Below, in pieces: positions 1 through 12,400 of a stretch of 47,635 nt of DNA (positions within the stretch are counted from its first letter, which is position 1; the number at the start of each line of letters is the position of its first letter). The notes under the pieces were generated by a model. That model was not told the origin of the DNA. It ran no database searches and saw only the letters and a list, made by a program, of their open reading frames with translations. The position numbers were made by a program, and so were the translations under genes. Source of the DNA: JBNKEI01 sp050288705 (lineage in GTDB: Bacteria > Myxococcota > Myxococcia > Myxococcales > UBA5297). The stretch covers positions 1-47,635 of the forward strand of contig JBNKEI010000205.1 of the NCBI GenBank assembly GCA_050288705.1, written 5' to 3'.

Positions 1-1014
1 AAGCACCCTTGGTGCAACGGAGTAGGCATTCTCTACTGCGAGACCGCAGTAACCAAGCCAGTAGAAATCGCCGAAGCAACCATCGAAGCAGTCAAAAGAA
101 CTGGCGTAAAAGACAAGCCGGTAGTGGCCTGCTTTGTGGGTGGCGACGAATGCGTTGCCGCAGGTAAAAAGTACCAAGCTTTTGGCATCCCCATGTATGA
201 TAGTCCGGATAAGGCTATGAGCGCCTTAGCTGCTCTGCGCCAAGCCGCAAAATTCAACGAGAAAGGCAATGCCCCTGATTTTGTGCCTTTTTCCAACGTA
301 AAACAAAAGGAATGCCTGGAAATTATTTCCAGCGCCCGGGCACAAGGCCGCTACGCTCTAACCGAGCCGGAAGCCAAAAAGATATTTGCCGCCTATGGGC
401 TTCCCGTATCCCAAGGTCAACTGGCTACTTCAGAAGAAGAAGCAGTTTCCCATGCCAAATCCATTGGATTTCCAGTGGTTTTGAAAATTGTTTCCCCGCA
501 AATCATTCACAAAAGCGACGCCGGTGGCGTAAAAGTAGGAATGAAAGATGAGGCCGCAGTCCGCGAAGCCTATCGAACCATTCTTTCCAATGCCAAGAAC
601 TACAAGGCCGATGCAGAAATTCACGGTGTGCTGGTAGCAGAAATGGCTCCCATGGGCAAAGAGGTAATCGTTGGCTCGGTTAACGACGCAACTTTTGGTC
701 CCACGGTAATGTTCGGAATGGGCGGTATCTTTGTAGAAGTACTGAAAGATGTAACCTTCCGAGTAGCCCCCTTCTCGCCCGATTCAGCAATGCAGATGTT
801 CCCCGAAATCAAGAGCTATCCAATTCTCAATGGAGTCCGCGGAGAAAAGCGCCTCGATCAGGAAAAGCTTGCCGAGGTTATCAGTCGCCTTAGCCAGTTA
901 GTAAACGATTTGGGAGAAGAAATCGCGGAAACCGATGCTAACCCCATAATGCTCTACGAAGAGGGCAAGGGATTAAAAGTAGTGGACGCACGAATCATTC
1001 TCAAGAGCAAGTAG
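1..1014 (+). CDS. ADP-forming acetyl/acyl-CoA synthetase, C-terminal part (5' end outside window)
   Basis: The reading frame is open from the first base, so the gene starts before the window and only its last 337 residues or so are visible. The first 75 residues look like the end of the succinyl-CoA-ligase-like flavodoxin domain (segment VVACFVGGDE). The rest is an ATP-grasp_5 domain with the characteristic IIHKSDAGGV stretch, a VAEMAPMGKEVIVG segment, the glycine-rich FGMGGIFVEVLKDV loop and the ETDANPI ending. Enzymes of this family interconvert acyl-CoA, ADP and phosphate with free acid, CoA and ATP, usually to make ATP from acetyl-CoA or to activate acids; they are cytoplasmic. Because the alpha and beta parts are in one chain, this is the fused form. 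Substrate specificity cannot be read. The gene converges on gltJ with a hairpin between them. Confidence 0.85.
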   Translation, partial: KHPWCNGVGILYCETAVTKPVEIAEATIEAVKRTGVKDKPVVACFVGGDECVAAGKKYQAFGIPMYDSPDKAMSALAALRQAAKFNEKGNAPDFVPFSNVKQKECLEIISSARAQGRYALTEPEAKKIFAAYGLPVSQGQLATSEEEAVSHAKSIGFPVVLKIVSPQIIHKSDAGGVKVGMKDEAAVREAYRTILSNAKNYKADAEIHGVLVAEMAPMGKEVIVGSVNDATFGPTVMFGMGGIFVEVLKDVTFRVAPFSPDSAMQMFPEIKSYPILNGVRGEKRLDQEKLAEVISRLSQLVNDLGEEIAETDANPIMLYEEGKGLKVVDARIILKSK

Positions 1015-1030
1015 AACTCCTGTTGCAACA

Positions 1031-1070
1031 AATCCCCCCGGCCACCTATGAAAAAGGGGTCAGGGGGATT
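1031..1070. terminator. Inverted repeat between convergent genes
   Basis: AATCCCCC at 1031-1038 pairs perfectly with GGGGGATT at 1063-1070 around a 24-base loop, in the 94-base gap between the convergent acyl-CoA synthetase gene and gltJ. It may act as a two-way terminator. There is no clear T-tract. C- and G-rich intergenic inverted repeats of this general look (AATCCCCCTGACCCC on the other strand) are also dispersed in many bacterial genomes, so it could instead be a copy of a dispersed intergenic repeat. Confidence 0.45.
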
Positions 1071-1108
1071 AGTCCGGGATTACCCCCCCAGTAACTTCGA
1101 ATCTCACC

Positions 1109-3325
1109 CTAAAACTTAAACGGAAAATCAATAGGTTTCATTTTGGAGCCTGAATAAGCGGGAAAACGAAGCCGTTTGATTGTAGAAGTAAGACACGCTG
1201 ATAATTTGGAGTTTTTCAGTTTTTCGGTAACAGTTACAACATTTGTAGGCATACCATTAGGAAGGATAGTCCATCGCATAACAATTGTCCCTCCTTCACC
1301 TGCTACTTTCGAGCATTTGCGAATTAACGATTTATGCGTCACCACTACTTCCATTATATCACCCTGGCCAAGCGCTTCTTTAAGCGATCCTTTACCAGGA
1401 GCAGGGGGAATATAAACCGTTTTTGGATTTCCTCTCTTGGACTTCGCTGAGGAGGTTTTTCCCGAAGACGTTCCAAATATTTTGTCAAAGTCCTCGTCAA
1501 TTTTGCTTCTGCTTGGCGCCGAAGATGCAGGAGATCTATTCTTTACTGACCGTTTTCCTAAATTCTTTTTGTTCCCGGCAACAATTTTTTTATTGACCGG
1601 TTTCTTTCGTTTGCTCTCTTGGTCGATCGGTTGACGTCTAGGAGGGACTTGCTGCTCCTTGGTTTCTGTTTTGGCGATTTCTTGCTGTTTACTGTTATCT
1701 ATCTCGGACTGTACAGGAGATTTTTGCTGGGGTGTTTCTTGCTTAATTGCCTGCGTATGTGCCGCACCTTCTTCTGTTCTACTTTCGGTAGTCTTGGGGG
1801 CAGGAGTGGCAGTTACCTGGGAAGAAGTTTGAGGGACCTTTGACTGCAGACCCGCCAACTGTGGTTTCAATGCAAAGTAAAGAACTGCTCCTACCACTAC
1901 CGAAACCAAAAGAGCTCCCACTAATACTCCTAGTGTTATATACAGTCCAATCCTCATTGGCTTAGGTGGAATAACGTTCGCTGGTTCTGGGTAAGGACCA
2001 GCGGAAACAGATGTTGACACCTGAGGAGCGGCAACATTAGGAGCCGAGGTCACCGTCAATTGAGAAGCTGCCGGAGGATTAGACTCTGGATAGCCGCCAG
2101 TAAAGGCTGGTGAATCTACTGACTCGGCTGCCTGACTATCTTCCCCACCTCGAGAAGTAACAACTTCTGAGCCGGGAATATACTTTTGGTTTGGGATAGA
2201 TAATGAAGAAACTTCCGGCTCAGGCTGAGAGGACAATTGGTCTTCCCATTGGGGAACATGATCAAAGAGTCCTGATTCCGATGGGTTTGGAGATTTTGCC
2301 GATAAAGCCGAGTCGCTGGAACTACTAGACAGAGTATTCAATTCTTCTTGCACCAGAGAATCAAGAACACTAGCCGCGGAAGAATTCCATACCAGCTCTT
2401 CAGCTCCACTGTCTTGTCCCTCTTGTGGAGGTGGCAAAGCAGTTGGCACATCAATATTACGCATATCAATTTCGCCAGAAGAAAATACTTCCTCGCGAAC
2501 CCGACTTTTTAGTGGGACTAGCTCATTAACCAGCTCAGGAATAGATGAAAGAGAAGCCCAATCTTCCATTCCTGCTCGCCAGACTAAAGAATCAGCGCTT
2601 AGCTCTCCGCGTTTCCAGGACTCCCCTACCTGCTCAAGGGTCCAAGGCCCAACCTGCTGGTCATCAATGGCCACAAACCATTCGGCTTCGGCTACTTTTT
2701 CGTCACCCGAAAAGTTGGAGCTGTTATTAGAATGGGCATTTTTGTCTTCTGGTTCAGATGGTTCTAAGTCGCGTTTTTTTTTGGGCTCTTCTTTCGCAAA
2801 AAGGTTTGCGATACCACTAAGATTAACCACCTTGGTCGGCTGGTGATCAGGATCATTCAAACTGTCATAACTATCGGTTCCGGTATTCTGGGATAGAACA
2901 GAAGCATCTTCCAACGCTGAACTGTCCTGTTTGTTCATTTCCCAGCCGTCTTTATATCCCTCTTCAAATTCGTCATCTTCCTCGAAGAAACGCTGGTCTC
3001 CCTTGGCTAGTACCGACTCGAAAGCGCGACCAAGTTCATCATCAATCACGTTGCTTGTAGAGTCCACGGCTGCATCCGTCGACTCTATTTCCGGCCGAGT
3101 GCCAGGAAATCCTGTGTCTGAAGAAGCGCTCAACGGGTCTAAATTTGTCTCGCCTTGCCCTTCGAAATCTTCCTTTGACCCGTTCATCTGTCCGTCTTCC
3201 TGTTTTGCCGGTTGGAGAACCATCTCGTACTTACAGCGTTTGCAGCGCACCTTGACCCCATGGGGCCCAACTTTTTCATCACTAATGTTGTACTGCGTCT
3301 GGCAGCTGTCACAAACAAATTTCAT
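1109..3325 (-). CDS. gltJ: GltJ/AgmX-like gliding motility protein (zinc ribbon, GYF, TM, TonB-like tail)
   Basis: 738 residues. The N-terminus is an MJ0042-type zinc ribbon with Cys5, Cys8, Cys28 and Cys31. An acidic, Ser-rich linker follows, then a GYF_2-type domain at about 212-262 (VGPWTLEQV, then a Trp-rich end). After another long disordered linker come one membrane helix at about 458-482, a Lys/Pro/Gln-rich periplasmic spacer and an AgmX/PglI (TonB-like) C-terminal domain at about 645-738 with the paired cysteines IRKC and SACL and the LRFP motif. This is the domain order of M. xanthus GltJ (AgmX), an inner-membrane part of the gliding complex whose zinc ribbon and GYF domain are reported to act in MglA-dependent assembly and disassembly of adhesion sites. 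It is the last gene of the glt block, 107 bases after gltI. A GGAGAAAGGG stretch precedes the ATG. Confidence 0.88.
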   Translation of the reverse strand: MKFVCDSCQTQYNISDEKVGPHGVKVRCKRCKYEMVLQPAKQEDGQMNGSKEDFEGQGETNLDPLSASSDTGFPGTRPEIESTDAAVDSTSNVIDDELGRAFESVLAKGDQRFFEEDDEFEEGYKDGWEMNKQDSSALEDASVLSQNTGTDSYDSLNDPDHQPTKVVNLSGIANLFAKEEPKKKRDLEPSEPEDKNAHSNNSSNFSGDEKVAEAEWFVAIDDQQVGPWTLEQVGESWKRGELSADSLVWRAGMEDWASLSSIPELVNELVPLKSRVREEVFSSGEIDMRNIDVPTALPPPQEGQDSGAEELVWNSSAASVLDSLVQEELNTLSSSSSDSALSAKSPNPSESGLFDHVPQWEDQLSSQPEPEVSSLSIPNQKYIPGSEVVTSRGGEDSQAAESVDSPAFTGGYPESNPPAASQLTVTSAPNVAAPQVSTSVSAGPYPEPANVIPPKPMRIGLYITLGVLVGALLVSVVVGAVLYFALKPQLAGLQSKVPQTSSQVTATPAPKTTESRTEEGAAHTQAIKQETPQQKSPVQSEIDNSKQQEIAKTETKEQQVPPRRQPIDQESKRKKPVNKKIVAGNKKNLGKRSVKNRSPASSAPSRSKIDEDFDKIFGTSSGKTSSAKSKRGNPKTVYIPPAPGKGSLKEALGQGDIMEVVVTHKSLIRKCSKVAGEGGTIVMRWTILPNGMPTNVVTVTEKLKNSKLSACLTSTIKRLRFPAYSGSKMKPIDFPFKF

Positions 3326-3432
3326 GGAAGCAACAGCCCTTTCTCCGTATCACCAGCTAGAGTTGAGACGCTAAGGCGTACGGTCTGATAGTCAAAGTCA
3401 TGTCTAGCACATTCCATACAAGGAAGCGTAGC

Positions 3433-6400
3433 TTACGTTCCTGTCTCCAACTGGACTTCGATAGTAAGACCTAAGGCTTTGCGCAGCTCCGCATACTGGG
3501 GAGAGATGCAGAAAAGCATCAAATCACGCAACCGAGCCCTAAAGGGCAAATTTGAAAACGCAAGCTTTTCATCAAAAGCTTGGCGGACTATTTCCAAGTC
3601 GCTACACATCAAAACGCCTAGACGATCGGCAGTGTGTTCTGCGCCTTCGAGAAAATCGCGGACGTCACTACTAGTCGCAGTGGGTGCGTACTGTCTTCCC
3701 AATGTTTTCAGGGCGGTTAAGAATTGCGGCTCTAGACGCAAAAGCGCTCGTTTTTCTAATTCTATTGCAGAAGGTGCAGCAGTTGCTTTGAAATTTGGCG
3801 CCCCTAAAAGTACTGCTGCCTGAAATACTGCTTCTAATCTATCGGCAGGCATCATTTTGGCAAGAGCAAACTCTGGTCGGCAAAAGGTCAATGCTCTAGC
3901 CAGGATAAATAACAGGTCTTTTTGACGTTCTTCTCCAAACAGCTTTCCACCCGCCTTAATTGATACCGGATGAGTATGCAATACTTCTAAAAGACTTTCT
4001 GCATCGGGAATGGTTCCCGAGGAAATTTTTCGTTTTCTCCGCGCGCGAACTGCAGCCAAATATGGAGAATAAAGTTGGGTTGATTCAACATCAAGCATTT
4101 TACTTACTCGCGCAAACGATTGAACTGCGGTTTCCAAACTTGATTTAATATCAATACGATCACTCTTTATTTCGACTGTAGCCAAGGCATTCTTTTTTGC
4201 CCATTGGTTTCCAAGTTTTTCGTACAAAAGAGCCAATATTTCCGCCATAGCCTTTCTAACTTTGAAGTGATAAACCAAGTCCCACATACGTTCGGTAAAT
4301 ACAACCCCTGTTTCCTCGATACGTCGGACGTAAGGCTGTAACTTAGAGAGCACTACTATTTCGTCGGGCCCAGCTTCTCCAATCAAATGAGCAGAAACTT
4401 GGGCGGAAACATAAGCGGCATCGTAGTTTTTCGTCCGACTGAATAGGGCAACCAAATTTTGCACCGCCTTCCGAGGATTAGAACTAAAGAGAAGGACATT
4501 GCGCCAAGCAGCAATTGCTTCCTCTTCCTTTCCCAATTCCTGGGTAACCAATTCAGCATACTTTTCCAGGGTAACACCATCTTCGGGCTGTCCCTTAAGT
4601 ACAATTTGAAGTGCAGTCTTAGCAGCATGGTGGTCTTTTTTTACACGTACATAGAAATCTCCCAGTATCTTCCATAACGCCATCCGAGCAGAGAGGGTCT
4701 TTTCAGTTTTGGGAATACGCTGAATCATGCGGATTAGATTTTTCTCAAGTTCGCCCCATTGTTTGGTAGAAACGAGCATGCTTTCAATCGCTTGAAATGC
4801 CCCTTTACAAGTATAATCAATATCAAGAGCATTATTGAAAGCATCTACGGCACGAGAAATATCTCTCAAGTTATTTTGATAGGTTTCACCCAATAGACAC
4901 CAAAGAGTCTTGGCTTTATTCTGATCTGCCAAAACTGTAGGTAATTTCAGAATCTTTTCCAAACACTCTACTGCCTTATTCGCCTGGCGGGTTTCTTGAT
5001 ACAAAACAAGCAAATTTCGCAATACTTCAATTGCATCAGGACGAATTTTCAGCGCCTCTACTCCAGCGTCAATAGCACGGAAAGAATCACCCAAGTTCTC
5101 TTTGGCTACTTTTTGTAATCCCACTAGCAATTCAAAACGGGAAGAATCATCAACCATGGAGACCAAGCGAGCACGCCATTCGTATGCTTTTTCCCATTGT
5201 CCCAGCAGTTCGCAAATCTCCATTTGAGCTCGTAGCGATGGCTCGTGACAAGAATCAATAGCCAATGCTTTATCAAATTCTTTCTGAGCTCGTTCAGCAG
5301 AACTTAGTTTGCGGAATAAGTCCCCGACTTGCCAATAGTACTCAACTACTTCCAAATCGGTTAAATCCTTACAATGATGAATGATAATCGCTTGATATAT
5401 AGTTAGCGCTTCAGAATAGCGATTGGATGCTACCAAAAGATTTCCATAACCTTCCGCCGACGGAAGATAGGTAGAATCTAATTGATAAGCTCTTTCGTAA
5501 GCGCCTAATGCTCGTTCTAGTTTTTTTAGTTTTTCACATACATACCCTAACCGATAAAGTTGTCGAGATAATTCGAAACTTAATGCCGAATCTTTTTTTA
5601 TGGCTTCCGATTGCTTTTGGATTATAATATCTAACATTTTTTCAGCAGCGACCCATTCCCCTGAAGAAACACATATTTCCGCTAACGGCTGAGCTGCTTC
5701 TATTGAGTCGGGAACAACCTTAAGCACTTCCTGATAATACTTTTTGGCGCTTTCCGGATCTTCTTTGGATTCTTGATAAAAACGAGCCACCGCTAACCAA
5801 GCTACTGCTCTTTCTTCGATTTCAAGTGTATAGTTTGCTTCTTGGATTAACATATGCAGATAATTATCCCAGTCCTTACAAGCCTCCATTATTTTCTTAA
5901 GACGTTGAATGGAAGGTAAATACCCGGGATTGATTTCTAACGCTCTCTTATAAAAATTAACTGCCGAATCAAGTTCGCCGAGTACTTCTTCATGTATTCT
6001 TCCAATTCGATGAAGTATTTCTACCGCTTCCTTAGTGCTACCCAACAAATCAGCTTCTCGACGAAGCATTTCCAATGCAATCGGCCAATTACCAGAACGC
6101 TCGTATAACCAGCCTAATTCGTGAACAGCTTTGCATGATTGAGGATCAAGCTCCAAAGCCTGGTGAAATAGCTGCACCGCCCTATCTGCCGCCCGAAGTT
6201 CTCGATCACAAACCCGACCAGATTCGACCAGCAATTCCACCTGCTCGGGTAAGCTGGGCTTAAGCCGCAGATGCTGCTCAATCACCCGCAAATAGTCTTC
6301 CCACCGGTTGTATTGAGGCCGTTTTACTTCCGCATCCAACTTACGGAGGCGTTCAAGCCGCTTAATAGCTTGCAGATTACTCGGGTCTATATTGAGGAGA

Positions 6401-9400
6401 GATTCTAAGCTAAGGTCCGCATTTTCAAAGTTTTGATAACGGTCTTCCCAAATAGTTGCAGCAGAAAAAAGAATTCGAATCCGCTCGGCAGTGTCCGCAT
6501 ACCGAAGCCGAGCTTCATACACGGCAAGCAGCTCAGCTAGTCGGTCTAGCTTGGTGTAAATTCTTTCCAGAGCACTAAATGCGTTGGGAGATTCTGGACA
6601 AAAATCAAGGGCAATTCGATAACTAGCCACTGCCGCTTCTTCGTCCTGAATTTCACGTTCGTAGATTTCCGCTACCTCTATTTGGTACTCGCTTCTTTTC
6701 TGGTGGTCAGTTTCAAATTCCCTCGCCCGAACTAAAACTTCCACTGCCAAAGACCAGTTTTTTTCTCGCTTGGCTAGGTCAACTAGGGTTCGGAACGTTT
6801 CCCGGTCTGGTTCCAATTCCAGAATTCGTTGAAGAGTAGCTATGGCATCGCCCGGTTCGTTTAGACGAGCATCATGAATTTGGGCAATCTCTTTGAGAAT
6901 GGCCTTTCGCTCTTCAATTGTGCGCGCCACCTCACACATCTGCTCCAAACTTTGCACATAATCGCGATCCAAACCGCGCTTGGCAAACATATTAGTTAGC
7001 GCTTCCAGCGCCATCCGATTCGCGGGATCAAATTCCAATACATTTCTTAGAGTAGCTTCGGCAATTTCCGGCTCATCAAGTTTTCCATCTTGAATTTTGG
7101 CTAGAAGCAACAATAGCCTTGCGGAAAGTTCTCCTTTCTCCAGAGAGTCAATAATGTTTTCTAAAACCTCAGCCAGTTCTTCGTAACTGCCTGTTTCTTC
7201 GGCAAGACGCAATATTTCTTCTTGAATTAATTCGTTAGTAGGGTCTTCACTAAATGCGCGACAGTATGACAAAAAAGATAGTTCTTTGTTGCCCAATTTC
7301 TTTTCCCTTACTTGGGCCAAATCGCGAAGTATTTCAACCTTTTCTTGCGAATCCTGAATATTGGGTAAAAACCTTTCACATGTCGATTCATAACGACGCC
7401 AATCGCTTTGCGAACTATAAATTTCCCGCAATAAACCAAATGCCATTTGCTCTCCGGGCGCCATTTCGAGAATACGTTCCAGAATAGGTGCCGACAATTC
7501 ACGTCGCCCCAAAGATACTTGTACATCTACCATGGCATATAAAACCGATATCGCGCCGGCAATATCACCCGATTTACGACACAATTCCCATCGAGGTTCC
7601 ATAGCTCTTAGTAAATCAGCGGCTGATCCTAATTTTCTGAATAATTCTTCTACAGTAACCAATTCATCATAGATATGTGGTTCAATATCTAATACTCGAC
7701 GAGCTGCCTCAATAGCTTCCTCCCTACGTCCCAGCGCTGCAAGAACTTGAGCCAATCGCAAACGGATTTTTTTTGCCGATTCTGCGTTGTCCTGCAGCAT
7801 AATGAGCCTTCGCAAAATCGAAACCAGCTCATCGCTAGGAGAATACTGTTCGTACAAAGCTCGGAGTGAGTCCAAGGCCCGTTTATGTCGAGGATCCCTT
7901 TCTAAAGCTGCTTGAAATGCCCCTATGGCTTCTTGGTGACGATTCAAGGCTAGGAACACTCGACCTAACTTTTCAGTCAATCGAACAATTTCTCTAGGGT
8001 CCACGGTAACGGAAAGCCGTTTTTGCAGAAATTTGGCGAACTGCTCGTTTTGTTGGCTATTTTCCAACAGATTTTCCAAAGCAGTATGAGCAGCTTCCGA
8101 GCGGGGATTCTCAGCAATAACTTCTTGATATAGCTTCATTGCCAAAGCAGAATTGTGCAGCTTTTGATCGGCAATATTAGCCATACGCAGTAGTAAATGC
8201 TCTTTTTCTAATCCGGAAAGAACGTTCCGTTGCATTTCTAATACAGTAAATAGTTGCTCATAGCGTTGAGCATTTTCCCATAAACGCTCTAGAGCTCTCA
8301 ATGCGGGAATATAGTTAGAGTCCAACTCAATAATATGCTCATAGGCACGGGCAGCGCGATCTAGCATGGGAGGCGAACATTTTTCTTCCGCCATTTGCCC
8401 TAATCTAAATAAAAGACTCGTTTTTTCATTAACATCTTCAGCAAAATTTACTAGGTCACTCAGTACTTCTAATAGCTGTGACCAATTTTGACTTTCTTTG
8501 TATAGACGATCGAGTGCATGAAGAATTTTTTTAGAATTGGAAGGATCAAAAACACGTGATTTTTCGTAAAAACCTATTGCCCGTTCTGAGTCATGCAAAC
8601 CAGGCAACTCGTACAAATGACCAAGCTTATAACACACTTCTGCCGCATCTACCCCATCAAGCCGAGGAAGCTCTTCTTCGTAAAACCCGGCTAATTCTTC
8701 TTCCGACTCTGCTTGTTCGGCAGTCTTTTCCAAAATCGCCCGCAATTCCCGATCGCAAGGATCTTCCCGAAAGGCTTTGCATAGATCGAGGAAAGCCAAC
8801 TCCGGACGCTGCAAATGCTGTTCACGAATACGTGCTAATTCCAGAAAGTACTTCTTGCGTAAATGCACCTCGGCAGTTTGCGCAGAACGCTCCTCCAGCA
8901 TTGCGCAGAGTTTTCCAAAATCTCCGGCTGCATAGTAAGCCTGGTGTAGAAGTTCGATAGCTTCTTCGGAAACCAAGTTACGGGAAACCATGTTTTCCAG
9001 GCGGGGAATAATTTCCGGATGCTGGGGCTGCTGCTGAAGGATTTCTCCGTATAAAGAAATCGCTCCCGAACGATCTAGCAATCTTTCTTCCCGCACGAAG
9101 GCCAAGCGAGTTTTGCACTCCATTTCCTCCTGAGTGCGCCCATCTTTAGCAAAAAGGGCAATTTCTTTGGCTAACACATCGGCTAGCTCAACCCAGCGTT
9201 CCTCTACTTCACATAGAACATCTAACCTTTGCAAAGCATCATAATCGTACTCGTCCACCTCCAGAATTCGCCGATAGGTAACCATTGCCCCATGACGATC
9301 GTTTAGTTTTTCGTATTGAAGCTCACCTAAACGTTTGAGCAGAACCAATCGCTGGTCTGCATCTTGGCAACTCGCCAACTGGAGACGAACCATTTCTAGC

Positions 9401-12400
9401 GCCTGCGACCATTGACCCTTTTGGCTCCACAGAAACGACAATTTTTCCACCGCTTCGGGATCGCAGGGAGCCATTTCCAATAGTTTGCGGTAGGCACCAA
9501 TACATAATTCGCTGTCAGGATCTTTTGAACCAATAAAGAGGCGAGCTAAAGTACGCTGTAGTATGACTCGTACGTCAAAGGAACTTGCTCTATCTACTAC
9601 TGATTCCAGCAATTCGGCTAAATCTTGCTCGGTAGATGCCAGGTGTGCATACTGGAGAGCCATCTCCAACGATTCCAATTCATCCGGCGCAGATTCTAAT
9701 GCCCGCGAAGCATACACAAATGCCATGTCGGCACTAGCAAGTCGCTCCCCGTAAACAACGGCAATTTTTCTCAGAATCGCTGCCTTTTCTTGCCCTTGAG
9801 CGCATTCTGCTTGCTCTTTGAGCACGTTTACCAAACTCGCGTAATCGCCGCCTTGCGCGAAAATTGGTTCAAGAGCCATAGCGGCCTCCTTTTTTAGTGC
9901 ATTTTCTTTCTTAGCCATCTCTTCCAATCCCATTAAAGCACCACCATGACCGGGACGCTTAGCGAGCACGTCTTTAAAAAGAGTAAAAGCCCCTTGCGGA
10001 TCTTCTAAATGGTGAAACCTTAAGCGGCCAAGTTGCACCCGCAGGTCCAAGCTTTCTTCCTGCTGATGGCTAGCTTCTGTTTCGGTAATCCGTGCACCAA
10101 GAAGCACAGAAAGGTCCTGCCATTGGCCTAATTCACTATATAGTCGAGAAAGCTTTTCTATTGCTTGGGCGTTGTTTTCATCATGACGAAGCACTTCTTG
10201 CCAAGCCAAAATGGCATTCGCCGGCTGCGAAAGCTCGTCCTCCAACAACCACCCCAGCTCGGCCCATAATTCTCTTTTTCTTTCCTGGTCGCCAGTAAGT
10301 TGAATTTGCTGGCGTATAATTACTTCCAGTTGTGGCTTGTTCGACAATCGCCGATAAGCCTGGGCTAGGTTCACCAGAATGCTTTCTTCTGGAGGGGCAA
10401 GCAGTAATGCTTCTTCCCAGGCACTAGCAGCTCGTTTTAGGTCGCCTAGACAATCAGCGTAAAGAGACCCTAGCTGCCGCCATAAAATTTGCCTAATTTC
10501 CGGATGATGATTTCGTTCCAATTCGTCTTCGTAAGCCGCCGCCAGTTGCGCGTACTCCCCAGTTTCAGAAGCCAAGCGCTCTAACTCATTGCGGCAAGCT
10601 TCCGAGCCAGGATCGTCATGAAAACATCCTATTAGGGCAGCCAAGGCTAATGATTTCTCTCCTTGGGAATAGCGAATCCGAGCAATTTCACGCAAAACAG
10701 CAATCCGCTCAGGCGGTTGCAAGTAGCTAGCTCTAATGTCCAAAATATCGACTAGACGACTTTCTTCGTTTCTAGATCGATATTCAGATTCTAAAATCGC
10801 CGCCGCCTGGCTTCGTCCCTCCGGAAGCAGTATAAGCCGTTCTAATCCAGCAACTGCCAGGCTTTCTTGGGGTGCCTGCTCCAAAATCGCGCCGTAGGCC
10901 GCAACCGCTAATTCTACCTGCCCTTCTTTTTCCAGAATGGCCGCTCTCTCTAAACCCAACTCATGGCGATACTGATTATCATCGCTAGTTTCGGATAAAA
11001 GGCGCAGTACATCTGCACGTTCTTGGTTTTTACCTAACCTAGAAAGAACATTGTTAAGCATTTCTAATATATCTTGCTGCTTGGGTGACAAGGTGATTAA
11101 TTCACGAGCAATAGAAATAATTTCTTGCTCATTTCCCAATTCATTTTTGGCTTGGAAAACACGAAAGAGCAATTCTATACGTTTTTCTGATTCTGTCTCA
11201 CTCGCTGCTTGACGCTGATATATTTCCGCCAATTCTTCGGCGCTCGCCACCCCACCTTCTAAAAGCCGCGCCAGAGCATCAAGGGCTTCGCGATCATTTG
11301 GGGATTCATTCAGTACATCTCGCCACAAGCCTATAGCTCGTTCAATCTCACCCTGCTGAGCTCGAAGATGTGCGGCCCGGCGCAAAGAGAGCAAACCATC
11401 CGCATCTCCGGGAAATGAGCTCTCGGCAATTTTTTCATAAAAATCGGCTAGTTCTTCTTGATGCTGAGCAACTTGCGCTAACCGTTCAATTTCTGGACCT
11501 AGTTGTTGACGATCAATTCCCTCGGCATATGCTCGGCACGCCGCGATAAAGGCAAGTTCCGGCCGACCTAGGCTTGACTCGTAAATGTTGCAGATCTCCA
11601 AAGTGAGCTGAGCAGCTTGCCCTCCCCCTACTTTCCCAAGAATGCTTTCTCGCCAGGCGATACGTGTCTGATGTTTGCCTAGCCGCTCTAAATATGGTTC
11701 GATTCGCTTAGCGGCATCCAAACTTCCTTGATCTCCCGCCAGCGCCCACTCCTCTAGCGAAACAAGCACGCCATTGTGCTCAGCATCACCGGAGAGGACA
11801 AAGTCATATAGAGCCAGTGCCGCCTGTTGATCTTGCAGAGTACCGCGCTTCAGTTCTGCCAAATTGAAGGCGGCTTCTCGCCCCGAAGGGGTATTTCCTT
11901 CGAGTTGAATACGAAACTCCCACACCGAAGCCAACTCTTTTTCCCAGCCCAACTTTTCATACAGTCTTTCCAATGCTTGCAAAACTCTTAGGTCTTTAAC
12001 ATCTGACTCCCAAAGCATTCGCCAGCACTCTGCTGCCTTTTCCAATTTTCCTAGTTTAAATTCCCACAGATTGCCTGCTTCCTGTAACAACTCGGCCCGC
12101 TCTTGATCTTCATAGACTACCTGGGTGAGCTTTTGACAAATATCTGCTAATTCCTCCCAATTTTTTTCTTGGTGCAACAAACGATACAAACCACGCAATC
12201 CGTCAATACTATCGGTATCTATTTCTAATATTTGGTATAAACAAGATATTGCCTCTTTTGGTTTTCCTATTTTCTTTTCGCAAATTTCCGAAAGCTCTCG
12301 TAAAATAGGAATAGCCGGAGGACCTTGGACTAATTCGCCTACTTTTGCCAATACTTTGGCATATACATCGAACTGTGAACCAGCTTCCTCAGCAGCTTTT